DNA of 30,640 nucleotides. Source: an uncultured bacterium. Its GTDB lineage: Bacteria; Bacillota; Clostridia; Lachnospirales; Lachnospiraceae. Made by a program: the position numbers and the translations under genes. Under the pieces are notes generated by a model, which worked only from the letters and a program-made list of their open reading frames with translations, had not been told where the DNA came from and did not search any database. The stretch lies in NCBI GenBank assembly GCA_945871045.1, contig CAMBUC010000002.1, forward strand, positions 1 through 30,640, read 5' to 3'. Shown one piece after another: positions 23,870 through 30,640 of the stretch; position 1 is the stretch's first letter, and every line of letters begins with the position of its first letter.

Positions 23870-25249
23870 ATGATGAAAGAACAATTTTTACAGCAAGTAT
23901 ATGCGTATATCCATGAGCAGCAGATGATTGGGCCTGGAGATACGGTGTTTGCCGGTGTTTCCGGCGGCGCAGACTCTATGTGCCTGTTGGAAGTGCTTTT
24001 TGCCTATCAAAAAGAAGTGGATTTTAACCTTCGGGTGATCCATGTGGAGCATGGAATCCGGGGCGCGGACAGTGTTGCGGATGCGCAGTATGTGCAGGCG
24101 TACTGTTTGAAGAAAGGGATTCCTTGTGAGGTTGTGACGGTGGATGCGCTTTCCTATAGTAAGAACTGTGGATGTTCCGTAGAGGAGGCGGCGAGAGAAC
24201 TGCGCTATAGGGCATTTGAACAGGCGGCTGAGGAGAGCGGCGAAGATCATGCCCGGATCGCGGTGGCGCATCATATGGAAGATCAGGCAGAAACGGTGCT
24301 TTGGCAATGGATCCGGGGAAGCGATATCAAAGGCATGGGAGGTATGCGCCCTGTGCGCGGAAGGATCATACGGCCGCTGCTTGCCAGCACCCGGGGGCAG
24401 ATCGAAGAATATTTAAAGGAAACACATGTAAGTTGGCGGGAGGATGCGACCAACAGCGATGATGCTTATACGAGAAACCGGCTGCGCAGGGAGGTGCTTC
24501 CGGTTCTTACAGATCTGAATGAACAGGCCGTCGCCCATTTGTGTGAAAGTGCTGCAAGGCTTCAGGAAGCAGAACATTATTTGGAGCAGCAAACGGAACT
24601 GGCTTATGACACCCACGTGGTGCAGACAGAAACGGTCAGCTGGCGGGTCAAAGACTCACTTTTGGAAGAAACTCCTTTTCTTCAGCGCCGGGTGCTTCAT
24701 CTGGTCCTTCAAAAAGCCTGTAAGCAGGCGAAAGATCTGACCGCGAAGCATGTACGACTGCTGCAGGAATTGTTTTTTCTGCAGACCGGAAGAGAATTAA
24801 ACCTCCCTTATGAGGTTTTTGCATGGCGCACCTATCATGGAATAGAACTTTTCAAAAAAGCAGCCTCTCAGGAGGAATCCCTTACAGGCGTTGGCGAACA
24901 GGAGTTATTTCATATGGAGGTTTTGGACCGGTTTGATCTCTCAGAAATTTCGAAAAAGAAGTATACGAAATGGTTTGATTATGATAAAATAAAATATAGT
25001 GTGCAGATTCGCAGGCGTCAAAGCGGTGATTTTTTAGTCGTGGATGATGCCGGACACAGCCAGAAATTAAAAAAATATCTGGTCAATGAAAAGATACCGG
25101 CACCCAGACGTGAGGAACTGCTGCTTCTGGCAGATGGCTCCCATGTGATGTGGGTAGTCGGATACCGGATCAGCAGTTACTATAAGGTTGATGGACATAC
25201 AAAACGAGTATTGAAAGTACAGTATGATGGAGGAAATGAAGATGGGTGA
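23870..25249 (+). CDS. tilS: tRNA(Ile)-lysidine synthetase
   Basis: Converts the wobble cytidine of the AUA-reading tRNA-Ile to lysidine, which is essential for reading AUA codons. The 459-aa protein has the PP-loop SGGADS at residues 31-36, HVEHGIRG near 58-65, and the AHHMEDQAET motif near 130-139. It ends with the C-terminal TilS domain, including RRRQSGDFLVVD and KKYLVNEKIP. Two adjacent ATG codons (23870, 23873) follow a poor ribosome site, only 8 bases after spoIIE, so translation may depend on coupling. The order spoIIE-tilS-hpt-ftsH is conserved in Firmicutes. Confidence 0.96.
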   Translation: MMKEQFLQQVYAYIHEQQMIGPGDTVFAGVSGGADSMCLLEVLFAYQKEVDFNLRVIHVEHGIRGADSVADAQYVQAYCLKKGIPCEVVTVDALSYSKNCGCSVEEAARELRYRAFEQAAEESGEDHARIAVAHHMEDQAETVLWQWIRGSDIKGMGGMRPVRGRIIRPLLASTRGQIEEYLKETHVSWREDATNSDDAYTRNRLRREVLPVLTDLNEQAVAHLCESAARLQEAEHYLEQQTELAYDTHVVQTETVSWRVKDSLLEETPFLQRRVLHLVLQKACKQAKDLTAKHVRLLQELFFLQTGRELNLPYEVFAWRTYHGIELFKKAASQEESLTGVGEQELFHMEVLDRFDLSEISKKKYTKWFDYDKIKYSVQIRRRQSGDFLVVDDAGHSQKLKKYLVNEKIPAPRREELLLLADGSHVMWVVGYRISSYYKVDGHTKRVLKVQYDGGNEDG

Positions 25250-25766
25250 AAGAATTCGCGAGTTGATTTCAGAAGCAGACGTGGCAAAAAGGATTGCCGA
25301 GATGGGCGCGCAGATCAGCAAGGACTACGAGGGTGAGGATGTTTACCTGCTGTGCATCTTAAAGGGCGGTGTGTTTTTTACAACAGAACTGGCAAAGCAT
25401 ATCACAGTTCCGGTAACTATTGATTTTATGTCTGTTTCCAGTTATGGTTCAGAGACAACATCTTCCGGGATCGTTCGCATCGTAAAAGATCTGGACACTC
25501 CCATTGAGGGCAAGAATGTGTTGATCGCAGAGGATATCGTGGACACCGGCCGTACGCTTGCCTATCTGATGGAGCATTTAAAGCAGCGGAAACCGAAGTC
25601 GTTAAAACTTTGTACGCTGCTGGATAAGCCGGATCGTCGTGTGAGCGATGTCCATGTGGATTATACGGGATTTGAGATTCCGGATGAGTTCGTGGTAGGT
25701 TACGGACTTGATTATGATCAGAGATACAGAAATCTTCCTTATGTCGGTGTGATCGAGTTCGATTAA
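25242..25766 (+). CDS. hpt: Hypoxanthine phosphoribosyltransferase
   Basis: Salvages hypoxanthine and guanine to IMP and GMP using PRPP. The 174-aa protein carries the PRPP-binding motif EDIVDTGRT at residues 97-105, LKGGVFF near 40-46, and DKPDRR downstream. A frame opens at 25224, but the ATG at 25242 follows GGAGG at 25228-25232 and starts the conserved MGERIRELIS, so I chose it. It overlaps the end of tilS by 8 bases, so the two are coupled. Length and motifs are standard. Confidence 0.96.
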   Translation: MGERIRELISEADVAKRIAEMGAQISKDYEGEDVYLLCILKGGVFFTTELAKHITVPVTIDFMSVSSYGSETTSSGIVRIVKDLDTPIEGKNVLIAEDIVDTGRTLAYLMEHLKQRKPKSLKLCTLLDKPDRRVSDVHVDYTGFEIPDEFVVGYGLDYDQRYRNLPYVGVIEFD

Positions 25767-25795
25767 AAGACATTTGGAAGCGAAGGAGGTTTATT

Positions 25796-27607
25796 TTGAA
25801 ACGAAATTATCGAGGAGCCGTGCTCTATATCGGGCTGATCCTTGTAGTGATCTTTTTATGGTTTTTCTTTGGATCAAATAACGGCAGCACCAGCGACTAT
25901 AATATTTCCATTTTCGAGCAGGATCTGGCTGCATCGAAGGTGGCGGCAGTTGACGTGGCACCCAGCCGGGATGTTCCCACCGGTACAGTGACGGCGGTAT
26001 TGACAGACTCCACCCAAAAGAGTTTTAACGTGTTTGATACGCAAAGCGTCATCGACTTGATGGAAGAATACCATTTTACCAATTATTCGATGCGCAAGGT
26101 TCCGGCTGAAAGCTGGCTGACATCGCTGCTTCCGCTGCTTTTAGTATTTGCAGCGATGTTTATTCTTTTTACGATCATGAATAATCAGGCGGGCGGCGGC
26201 GGAAATTCGCAGATGATGAATTTTGGCAAGAGCCGCGCGAAGATGTCTTTAGATGGCGATAAAAAGATCGGATTTGCCAATGTTGCAGGTCTTCAGGAAG
26301 AAAAAGAAGAACTGGAAGAGATCGTAGATTTCCTGCGGGAACCCGGCAAATATACCAAACTGGGTGCGCGCATTCCGAAAGGTGTCCTGCTTGTGGGCCC
26401 TCCCGGAACCGGAAAAACCCTGCTTGCAAAAGCGGTGGCAGGAGAAGCCGGGGTTCCGTTTTTCAGCATTTCCGGATCGGATTTTGTAGAAATGTTTGTA
26501 GGTGTCGGTGCATCCCGCGTGCGCGACTTGTTTGAGGATGCGAAGAAGCATGCACCGTGTATCGTATTTATTGATGAGATCGATGCGGTTGCAAGACGCC
26601 GCGGAACCGGTATGGGCGGTGGTCATGACGAACGTGAGCAGACGTTAAACCAGTTGTTGGTAGAGATGGACGGTTTTGGTGTCAATGAAGGCATTATCGT
26701 TATGGCGGCCACAAACCGTGTGGATATTTTAGATCCTGCCATTATGCGTCCCGGACGTTTTGACCGGAAGGTAACGGTTGGCAGGCCGGATGTGGCAGGA
26801 AGAAGCCAGATCTTAAAAGTGCATGCGAAAAATAAACCCTTGGCAGAAGATGTGGATCTGGAGCAGATCGCACAGACAACTGCCGGATTTACCGGTGCAG
26901 ATCTGGAAAATCTCTTAAATGAGTCAGCCATCCTTGCGGCGAAGAAAAACCGTGCATTTCTTGTCCAGGAAGATATCCGTCAGGCATTTGTCAAAGTGGG
27001 TATCGGTGCAGAGAAGAAGAGCAAGATCATTTCCGAAAAAGAAAAACGCATCACTGCCTTTCACGAAGCGGGTCATGCGATCCTGTTCCATGTGCTTCCC
27101 GATGTAGGGCCGGTGTATACGGTTTCTATCATTCCTACCGGAAGCGGTGCGGCAGGTTATACGATGCCCCTGCCGGAAAAGGATGAGATGTTCAATTCAA
27201 AAAAGAAGATGTTACAGGAGATCATCGTGGATCTTGGCGGCCGTGTGGCAGAGGAGTTGGTGTTTGATGACATTACCACCGGCGCGTCTCAGGATATCAA
27301 ACAGGCAACTGCAATGGCAAAGGCGATGGTCACAAAGTATGGAATGTCAGAGCGTGTCGGTCTGATCAACTACGATAATGATGAGGATGAAGTGTTCATT
27401 GGCCGTGATCTTGCACATACGAGAGGTTATGGTGAGCAGGTCGCAAGTTCCATTGACGAGGAGATCAAGCGGATCATCGACGAGTGTTATCTGAAAGCAA
27501 AAGAGATCATTACACAGCACAGAAATGTGCTGGATGCCTGTGCAGAACTTTTGATCCAAAAGGAAAAGATCACCAGAGATGAGTTTGAAGCGTTGTTTGA
27601 ACAATAA
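25796..27607 (+). CDS. ftsH: ATP-dependent zinc metalloprotease FtsH
   Basis: A membrane-anchored AAA protease that degrades misfolded membrane proteins and some regulators. The 603-aa protein has membrane segments at about 7-25 and 108-128 around a small extracytoplasmic domain and a glycine-rich linker. The ATPase has Walker A GPPGTGKT (201-208), FIDEID (258-263) and IMRPGRFDRK from 316. The protease has HEAGH (423-427) and third zinc ligand D500 in ASQDIKQAT. It begins with TTG at 25796, supported by AAGGAGG with 6-base spacing; no better ATG is present. All catalytic residues are intact. A 12-bp hairpin follows its stop. Confidence 0.97.
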   Translation: MKRNYRGAVLYIGLILVVIFLWFFFGSNNGSTSDYNISIFEQDLAASKVAAVDVAPSRDVPTGTVTAVLTDSTQKSFNVFDTQSVIDLMEEYHFTNYSMRKVPAESWLTSLLPLLLVFAAMFILFTIMNNQAGGGGNSQMMNFGKSRAKMSLDGDKKIGFANVAGLQEEKEELEEIVDFLREPGKYTKLGARIPKGVLLVGPPGTGKTLLAKAVAGEAGVPFFSISGSDFVEMFVGVGASRVRDLFEDAKKHAPCIVFIDEIDAVARRRGTGMGGGHDEREQTLNQLLVEMDGFGVNEGIIVMAATNRVDILDPAIMRPGRFDRKVTVGRPDVAGRSQILKVHAKNKPLAEDVDLEQIAQTTAGFTGADLENLLNESAILAAKKNRAFLVQEDIRQAFVKVGIGAEKKSKIISEKEKRITAFHEAGHAILFHVLPDVGPVYTVSIIPTGSGAAGYTMPLPEKDEMFNSKKKMLQEIIVDLGGRVAEELVFDDITTGASQDIKQATAMAKAMVTKYGMSERVGLINYDNDEDEVFIGRDLAHTRGYGEQVASSIDEEIKRIIDECYLKAKEIITQHRNVLDACAELLIQKEKITRDEFEALFEQ

Positions 27608-27626
27608 GTGAAAAAATGACTGTCAT

Positions 27627-27666
27627 ACAACACATGCCTTGATTTGCGGCATGTGTTGTGCAATTT
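27627..27666 (+). terminator. Terminator-like hairpin after ftsH
   Basis: ACAACACATGCC (27627-27638) and GGCATGTGTTGT (27648-27659) form a perfect 12-bp stem with a 9-base loop, followed by GCAATTT. The T run is short, but the stem is strong and well placed. Confidence 0.75.
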
Positions 27667-27772
27667 AGAGAGGGAATTTGTCGAAAGACGTTGAAATATG
27701 TCGTAAAAATGCACAAAAACAGATGATGAAAATTGTGAACTTTGTGCACACTTCAGGTGGGGTTCATGCTAT

Positions 27773-27778
27773 TATAAT
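27773..27778 (+). promoter_or_regulatory. Possible -10 box for the GH13 transcript
   Basis: A perfect TATAAT at 27773-27778 lies about 300 bases before the GH13 start. No good -35 box is present at 17 bp. If used, it would give a long leader containing the structured element that follows. Confidence 0.4.
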
Positions 27779-27784
27779 TAACGT

Positions 27785-27814
27785 AAAAACCCCCCAATAC
27801 ATTATATGGTTTTT
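27785..27814 (+). other. Weak hairpin early in the possible GH13 leader
   Basis: AAAAACC (27785-27791) and GGTTTTT (27808-27814) can pair around a 16-base loop, with the T run inside the right arm. It resembles an attenuator but is weak. Confidence 0.3.
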
Positions 27815-27979
27815 GCTACACCCCATAGTAAAAATACCTTCTCCTAAAAAGGCAGTGACTTCCCGGTCCTGTCTTTTTTACTTTGTGTACGAAATACCTT
27901 CGTACACAAAGATTCGCAAATCCATTTGAAATCTGCTTCGCAGATGGGATTTGCTCACACTTGAATCATGTTCTTACAA

Positions 27980-28007
27980 CCTCAGCAGAGAATGCTTCGG
28001 TCTGATT
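27980..28007 (+). repeat. Direct repeat copy 1 (28 bases)
   Basis: Begins CCTCAGCAGAG and ends TCGGTCTGATT. It is identical to the copy at 28034-28061. GCTTCGGT inside it can pair with ACTGAAGC at 28010-28017, with one G-U pair. Confidence 0.95.
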
Positions 28008-28033
28008 TTTACTGAAGCAGTGAATATAAGCGG

Positions 28034-28061
28034 CCTCAGCAGAGAATGCTTCGGTCTGATT
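28034..28061 (+). repeat. Direct repeat copy 2 (28 bases), next to the GH13 ribosome site
   Basis: Identical to copy 1 over 28 bases, with a period of 54. It ends 18 bases before the ATG and directly upstream of AAAAAGGAG. Confidence 0.95.
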
Positions 28062-28078
28062 GTAAAAAGGAGTTATTT

Positions 28079-30175
28079 ATGAGAGAATATTCCGCCTATG
28101 AGATGAACCGGAAATTGCAGTACATGATGGAGATGCGCCCGGTATTAAAAAAGAGAGGGCTGTTTTCCGACGGAACGGCAGATTATCGGATTCCGGCAGA
28201 ACCGGAGGCCGGTGAAAACGTGATCATTCGTTTCCGGGCTGCAGTAAATAATGTAGATATTGTCTGGTTGTGGAATGGTGATCGGAAATATACGATGAGA
28301 AAAACCGAAACCGAGGATGAATTTGATTATTTTAGTGTACAGATCCCCCTTGGCAGCGAAAAATTTTCTTACTATTTTGAAGTGTGTACCGGACTATTAC
28401 ACTGCTACTATGACCGATATGGTGTAACGACGGAACATCGGCCGCAGTACGAATTCTGCATTCAGCCGGGATTCCATACGCCGGATTGGGCAAAAGGTGC
28501 CGTGATGTATCAGATCCTTGTGGATCGTTTTTATAATGGAGATCCCACCAATGACGTGGAGGATGATGAATACTTCTATATCCGTCATTGCAGTAGAAAG
28601 ATGAAGGATTGGAATCAGGTTCCGTCGGGATTTTCCGTTGCAGAGTTTTACGGCGGCGATCTGGAGGGCGTGCGACAGAAACTGGATTATTTAAAGGATC
28701 TGGGTGTTGAAGCGATTTACTTTAATCCGCTGTTTGTTTCTCCTTCCAATCATAAATATGACAGTCAGGACTATGACTATATCGATCCCCACTACGGAAA
28801 GATTGTTTCCGATGGAGGAGAATGTCTGATGCATGGCGACAGGGATAACCGGAAAGCAACAAAATACCAGAAGCGTGTGACGGATCCTGCAAATCTGGAA
28901 GCCAGCAATCAGTTGTTTATTCAGTTGGTAGAAGAAGCCCATGCAAGAGGGATCCGTGTCATTTTGGACGGTGTCTTCAACCATTGCGGTTCCTTCCATA
29001 AATGGATGGACCGGGAGGAGATCTATCGTCAGAACCCGGCATATGAAAGCGGTGCATATATTGATAGAGAAAGCAGTTACTGCAATTTCTTCCGTTTTCA
29101 GGATCAGAATGCATGGCCTTATAACACCACTTATGAAGGCTGGTGGGGGCATGATACGTTGCCGAAATTAAATTATGATAACTCCAAAGAATTGTATCAG
29201 TATATATTGAACATAGGGAAGAAGTGGGTATCGCCTCCTTATAACGCAGATGGATGGCGGCTGGATGTGGCTGCTGATCTCGGACATAGCGAGGAAATGA
29301 ATCACCGGTTCTGGAAAGATTTTCGGCGGGCAGTAAAGAGTGCCAATCCGGATGCGATCATTTTGGCAGAGCATTATGGAGATGCCACCGGTTGGCTGCA
29401 GGGTGATGAGTGGGATACGATCATGAACTATAGTGCATTTATGGAGCCAATCACCTGGTTTTTGACCGGTATGGAAAAGCATTCCGACAGTTTTGATCCG
29501 GTTCAGATCGGTAATGCGGCAAACTTTGAAGGGGCCATGAATCACTTTATGACGAATTTTCTTACTCCGTCGCTGCAGTGTTCCATGAATCAGTTATCAA
29601 ACCATGACCATTCCCGTTTCCTGACAAGAACGAACCACCGTGTTGGCCGTGCAGAGCAGTTAGGCACAGATGCGGCAGAGATCGGTGTGAGTAAGCCGAT
29701 CTTACGGGAAGCCGTAGTCATGCAGATGACATGGCCGGGAGCTCCCACCTTGTATTATGGAGATGAAGCAGGAGTATGTGGTTTTACAGATCCCGATAAT
29801 CGCAGAACGTATCCTTGGGACAACCCAGACCGGGAATTGATCCAATTTCATAAAGAGATGATCGCGATCCATAAGGATCATCCGGCACTGCGCACCGGAT
29901 CCCTAAAGATGCTTTCATCGGATCATCAGTATCTGGCATACAGTCGTTTCAACAGAGAGGAGCAGTTTGTGGTCCTCATCAACAATGATTCCTGTGCACG
30001 CAGAATCAAGCAGTCTGTATGGGAGGCAGGTATTCCAAAAAACTGCGAGATGAACCGATTGATGATCACGTCGGATGAAGGCTTTTCCTTTGTGCCGATC
30101 CGCTATCCCGTCAAAGAAGGCAAGATCGAAGTGCTTTTGCCTGCGCATAGTGCGGCGGTATTCAAGCGGGTGTAG
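28079..30175 (+). CDS. Intracellular GH13 glucanase, neopullulanase/cyclomaltodextrinase-like
   Basis: A 698-aa alpha-glucan hydrolase. Residues about 40-130 form an N-terminal beta domain like those of neopullulanases. The catalytic barrel follows, with VMYQILVDRFYNGD (142-155), DGVFNH (297-302), nucleophile D396 in DGWRLDVAAD, acid/base E431 in ILAEHYGD, and D510 in LSNHDHSR. The catalytic triad is complete. There is no signal peptide, so it should act on maltodextrins inside the cell. An extra stretch at about 243-278 (SDGGECLMHGDRDNRK and on) lengthens the barrel. A frame opens at 28046 within a repeat, but the ATG at 28079 with AAAAAGGAG is preferred. Exact linkage preference is not shown. 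Confidence 0.94.
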   Translation: MREYSAYEMNRKLQYMMEMRPVLKKRGLFSDGTADYRIPAEPEAGENVIIRFRAAVNNVDIVWLWNGDRKYTMRKTETEDEFDYFSVQIPLGSEKFSYYFEVCTGLLHCYYDRYGVTTEHRPQYEFCIQPGFHTPDWAKGAVMYQILVDRFYNGDPTNDVEDDEYFYIRHCSRKMKDWNQVPSGFSVAEFYGGDLEGVRQKLDYLKDLGVEAIYFNPLFVSPSNHKYDSQDYDYIDPHYGKIVSDGGECLMHGDRDNRKATKYQKRVTDPANLEASNQLFIQLVEEAHARGIRVILDGVFNHCGSFHKWMDREEIYRQNPAYESGAYIDRESSYCNFFRFQDQNAWPYNTTYEGWWGHDTLPKLNYDNSKELYQYILNIGKKWVSPPYNADGWRLDVAADLGHSEEMNHRFWKDFRRAVKSANPDAIILAEHYGDATGWLQGDEWDTIMNYSAFMEPITWFLTGMEKHSDSFDPVQIGNAANFEGAMNHFMTNFLTPSLQCSMNQLSNHDHSRFLTRTNHRVGRAEQLGTDAAEIGVSKPILREAVVMQMTWPGAPTLYYGDEAGVCGFTDPDNRRTYPWDNPDRELIQFHKEMIAIHKDHPALRTGSLKMLSSDHQYLAYSRFNREEQFVVLINNDSCARRIKQSVWEAGIPKNCEMNRLMITSDEGFSFVPIRYPVKEGKIEVLLPAHSAAVFKRV

Positions 30176-30237
30176 TTGATCTGAACAATCTGCGCGTGTC
30201 AGCCTTGTATTTGAAAAGTGCCGGTGAACAGATTCTT

Positions 30238-30593
30238 GCCACGGCTGTCGAAGGCACTTTCTTTACTTTATTGAAGCACGCGCATTTTGATTGATATCTT
30301 CCACAGCGCATAGCAGATTTTCAGAACACAGAGCGTTAACCAGACTGGAGAAGGCGAATTTCCAATGGAAAACCCTTGAAGGACACCGGTGCTTGAAATT
30401 TTCGAGTGGAAACACGATGAAAATTTCCGATGCATCAGGTCGAAGCACTTGTTGCTGAGACCGTGAAACGATGATTCAAATACACAAAAATCCCATTGCG
30501 TAGCAATTATTATGGATTTTTGTGTGAGTGCGAAGGAACTGAGCAGGCCTCGAAAGTGTGTTTTACATGGAAATTGCCTTCGACAGCCGTGGC
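30238..30593 (-). repeat. Large nested inverted-repeat element downstream of the GH13 gene
   Basis: Perfect 19-base terminal arms (30238-30256 and 30575-30593; the first begins GCCACGGCTG) enclose 356 bases. Internal perfect stems are ACACAAAAATCC (30482-30493) with GGATTTTTGTGT (30514-30525), inside it ATTGC with GCAAT (30495-30499, 30503-30507), and GAAATTTTC (30395-30403) with GAAAATTTC (30419-30427). Its minus strand aligns with the element before the GH13 gene. The frame of 117 codons on the minus strand has no ribosome site or known motif. The 465-base stretch from the GH13 stop to the window end holds nothing else I can name. Confidence 0.82.
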
Positions 30594-30640
30594 TCAGCAT
30601 AACATAAAATAACACTTGCAACTGCCCGAGCGATGTGCTA

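Larger units (their letters stand above)
27881..28061 (+). repeat. Structured element upstream of the GH13 gene, related to the one downstream
   Basis: It opens with a perfect 13-bp inverted repeat, CTTTGTGTACGAA (27881-27893) with TTCGTACACAAAG (27899-27911). A nested stem follows: GCAAATCC (27916-27923) with GGATTTGC (27947-27954), and inside it ATCTGC with GCAGAT (27931-27936, 27940-27945). It ends with two identical 28-base direct repeats. The part from about 27899 to 28006 aligns with the minus strand of the element downstream of the gene. The 471-base gap between ftsH and the GH13 gene also holds a terminator and a -10 box; no gene is supported in it. Confidence 0.8.

Noticed and set aside
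27678..27929. An 83-codon plus-strand frame after ftsH
   Set aside because: It crosses a -10 box and perfect inverted repeats, starts without a convincing ribosome site, and its composition looks non-coding.
27980..28061. The 28-base direct repeats as a small CRISPR array
   Set aside because: Only two copies, a 26-base spacer that itself pairs with the repeat, no cas genes, and a related single block in the downstream element.
30268..30621. A 117-codon minus-strand frame at the window end
   Set aside because: It runs through the nested inverted-repeat element, has no ribosome site, and the encoded sequence has no domain features.
30176..30640. RNase P RNA or tmRNA in the final gap
   Set aside because: The size fits, but the conserved core sequences of neither RNA are visible and the closing stem is unlike both.

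Overview
The window reads as a chromosomal segment of a spore-forming member of the Clostridia, most likely the family Lachnospiraceae. The evidence is low-to-medium GC, strong AGGAGG ribosome binding sites, an S-box (SAM-I) riboswitch on metK, a short archaeal/eukaryal-type prolyl-tRNA synthetase, a CotS-type coat kinase-like protein, and the conserved Firmicutes block rqcP-yabP-yabQ-divIC-spoIIE-tilS-hpt-ftsH. No integrase, transposase, CRISPR array, rRNA or tRNA gene was seen. Species cannot be fixed from the sequence alone.

Layout. (1) 1-1147, minus strand: an HD-GYP c-di-GMP phosphodiesterase-type protein whose C-terminus lies outside the window. It is divergent from metK, which carries a SAM-I riboswitch. 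(2) 2716-7213: a sensor kinase and OmpR-family regulator pair, a stand-alone receiver protein, an AI-2E/PerM-family membrane protein and an RluA-family pseudouridine synthase. The synthase converges on a DUF362 ferredoxin-like protein (7226-8347, minus). (3) 8472-15651: proS with a structured, T-box-like leader, cca, a CotS-family protein, a PEGA-type lipoprotein and the phosphoglucomutase pgcA. (4) 15655-16287: a nested inverted-repeat element, then the HU gene with a near-consensus promoter and a strong terminator. (5) 16311-20410: an accessory stretch with a chemotaxis receptor pseudogene, a DUF4143 ATPase, a frameshifted secreted leucine-rich-like protein and a second structured intergenic element. 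(6) 20442-27607: the sporulation, division, tRNA-modification, purine-salvage and protease block rqcP to ftsH. (7) 27627-30640: an intracellular GH13 glucanase flanked on both sides by related, oppositely oriented, structured non-coding elements.

How it fits together. Most genes are housekeeping (SAM synthesis, tRNA charging and maturation, HU, FtsH, salvage) mixed with sporulation functions (SpoIIE, YabP, YabQ, CotS-like). The spoIIE promoter has a TTGACA and a TATAAT spaced 21 bp apart with Spo0A-box-like motifs, the unusual layout described for Spo0A-activated spoIIE in Bacillus. Three damaged or accessory genes separate hup from rqcP, which are neighbours in many related genomes.

The most unusual material is non-coding. 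There are four large intergenic elements built of nested inverted repeats (15655-15801, 20283-20409, about 27881-28061, 30238-30593). The last two share alignable sequence in opposite orientation around the GH13 gene. Two genes (HD-GYP, PEGA lipoprotein) have promoters placed so that transcription would start at the A of the ATG, and neither has a Shine-Dalgarno sequence, so they may be leaderless. All statements come from reading the sequence; no database search or folding calculation was run.
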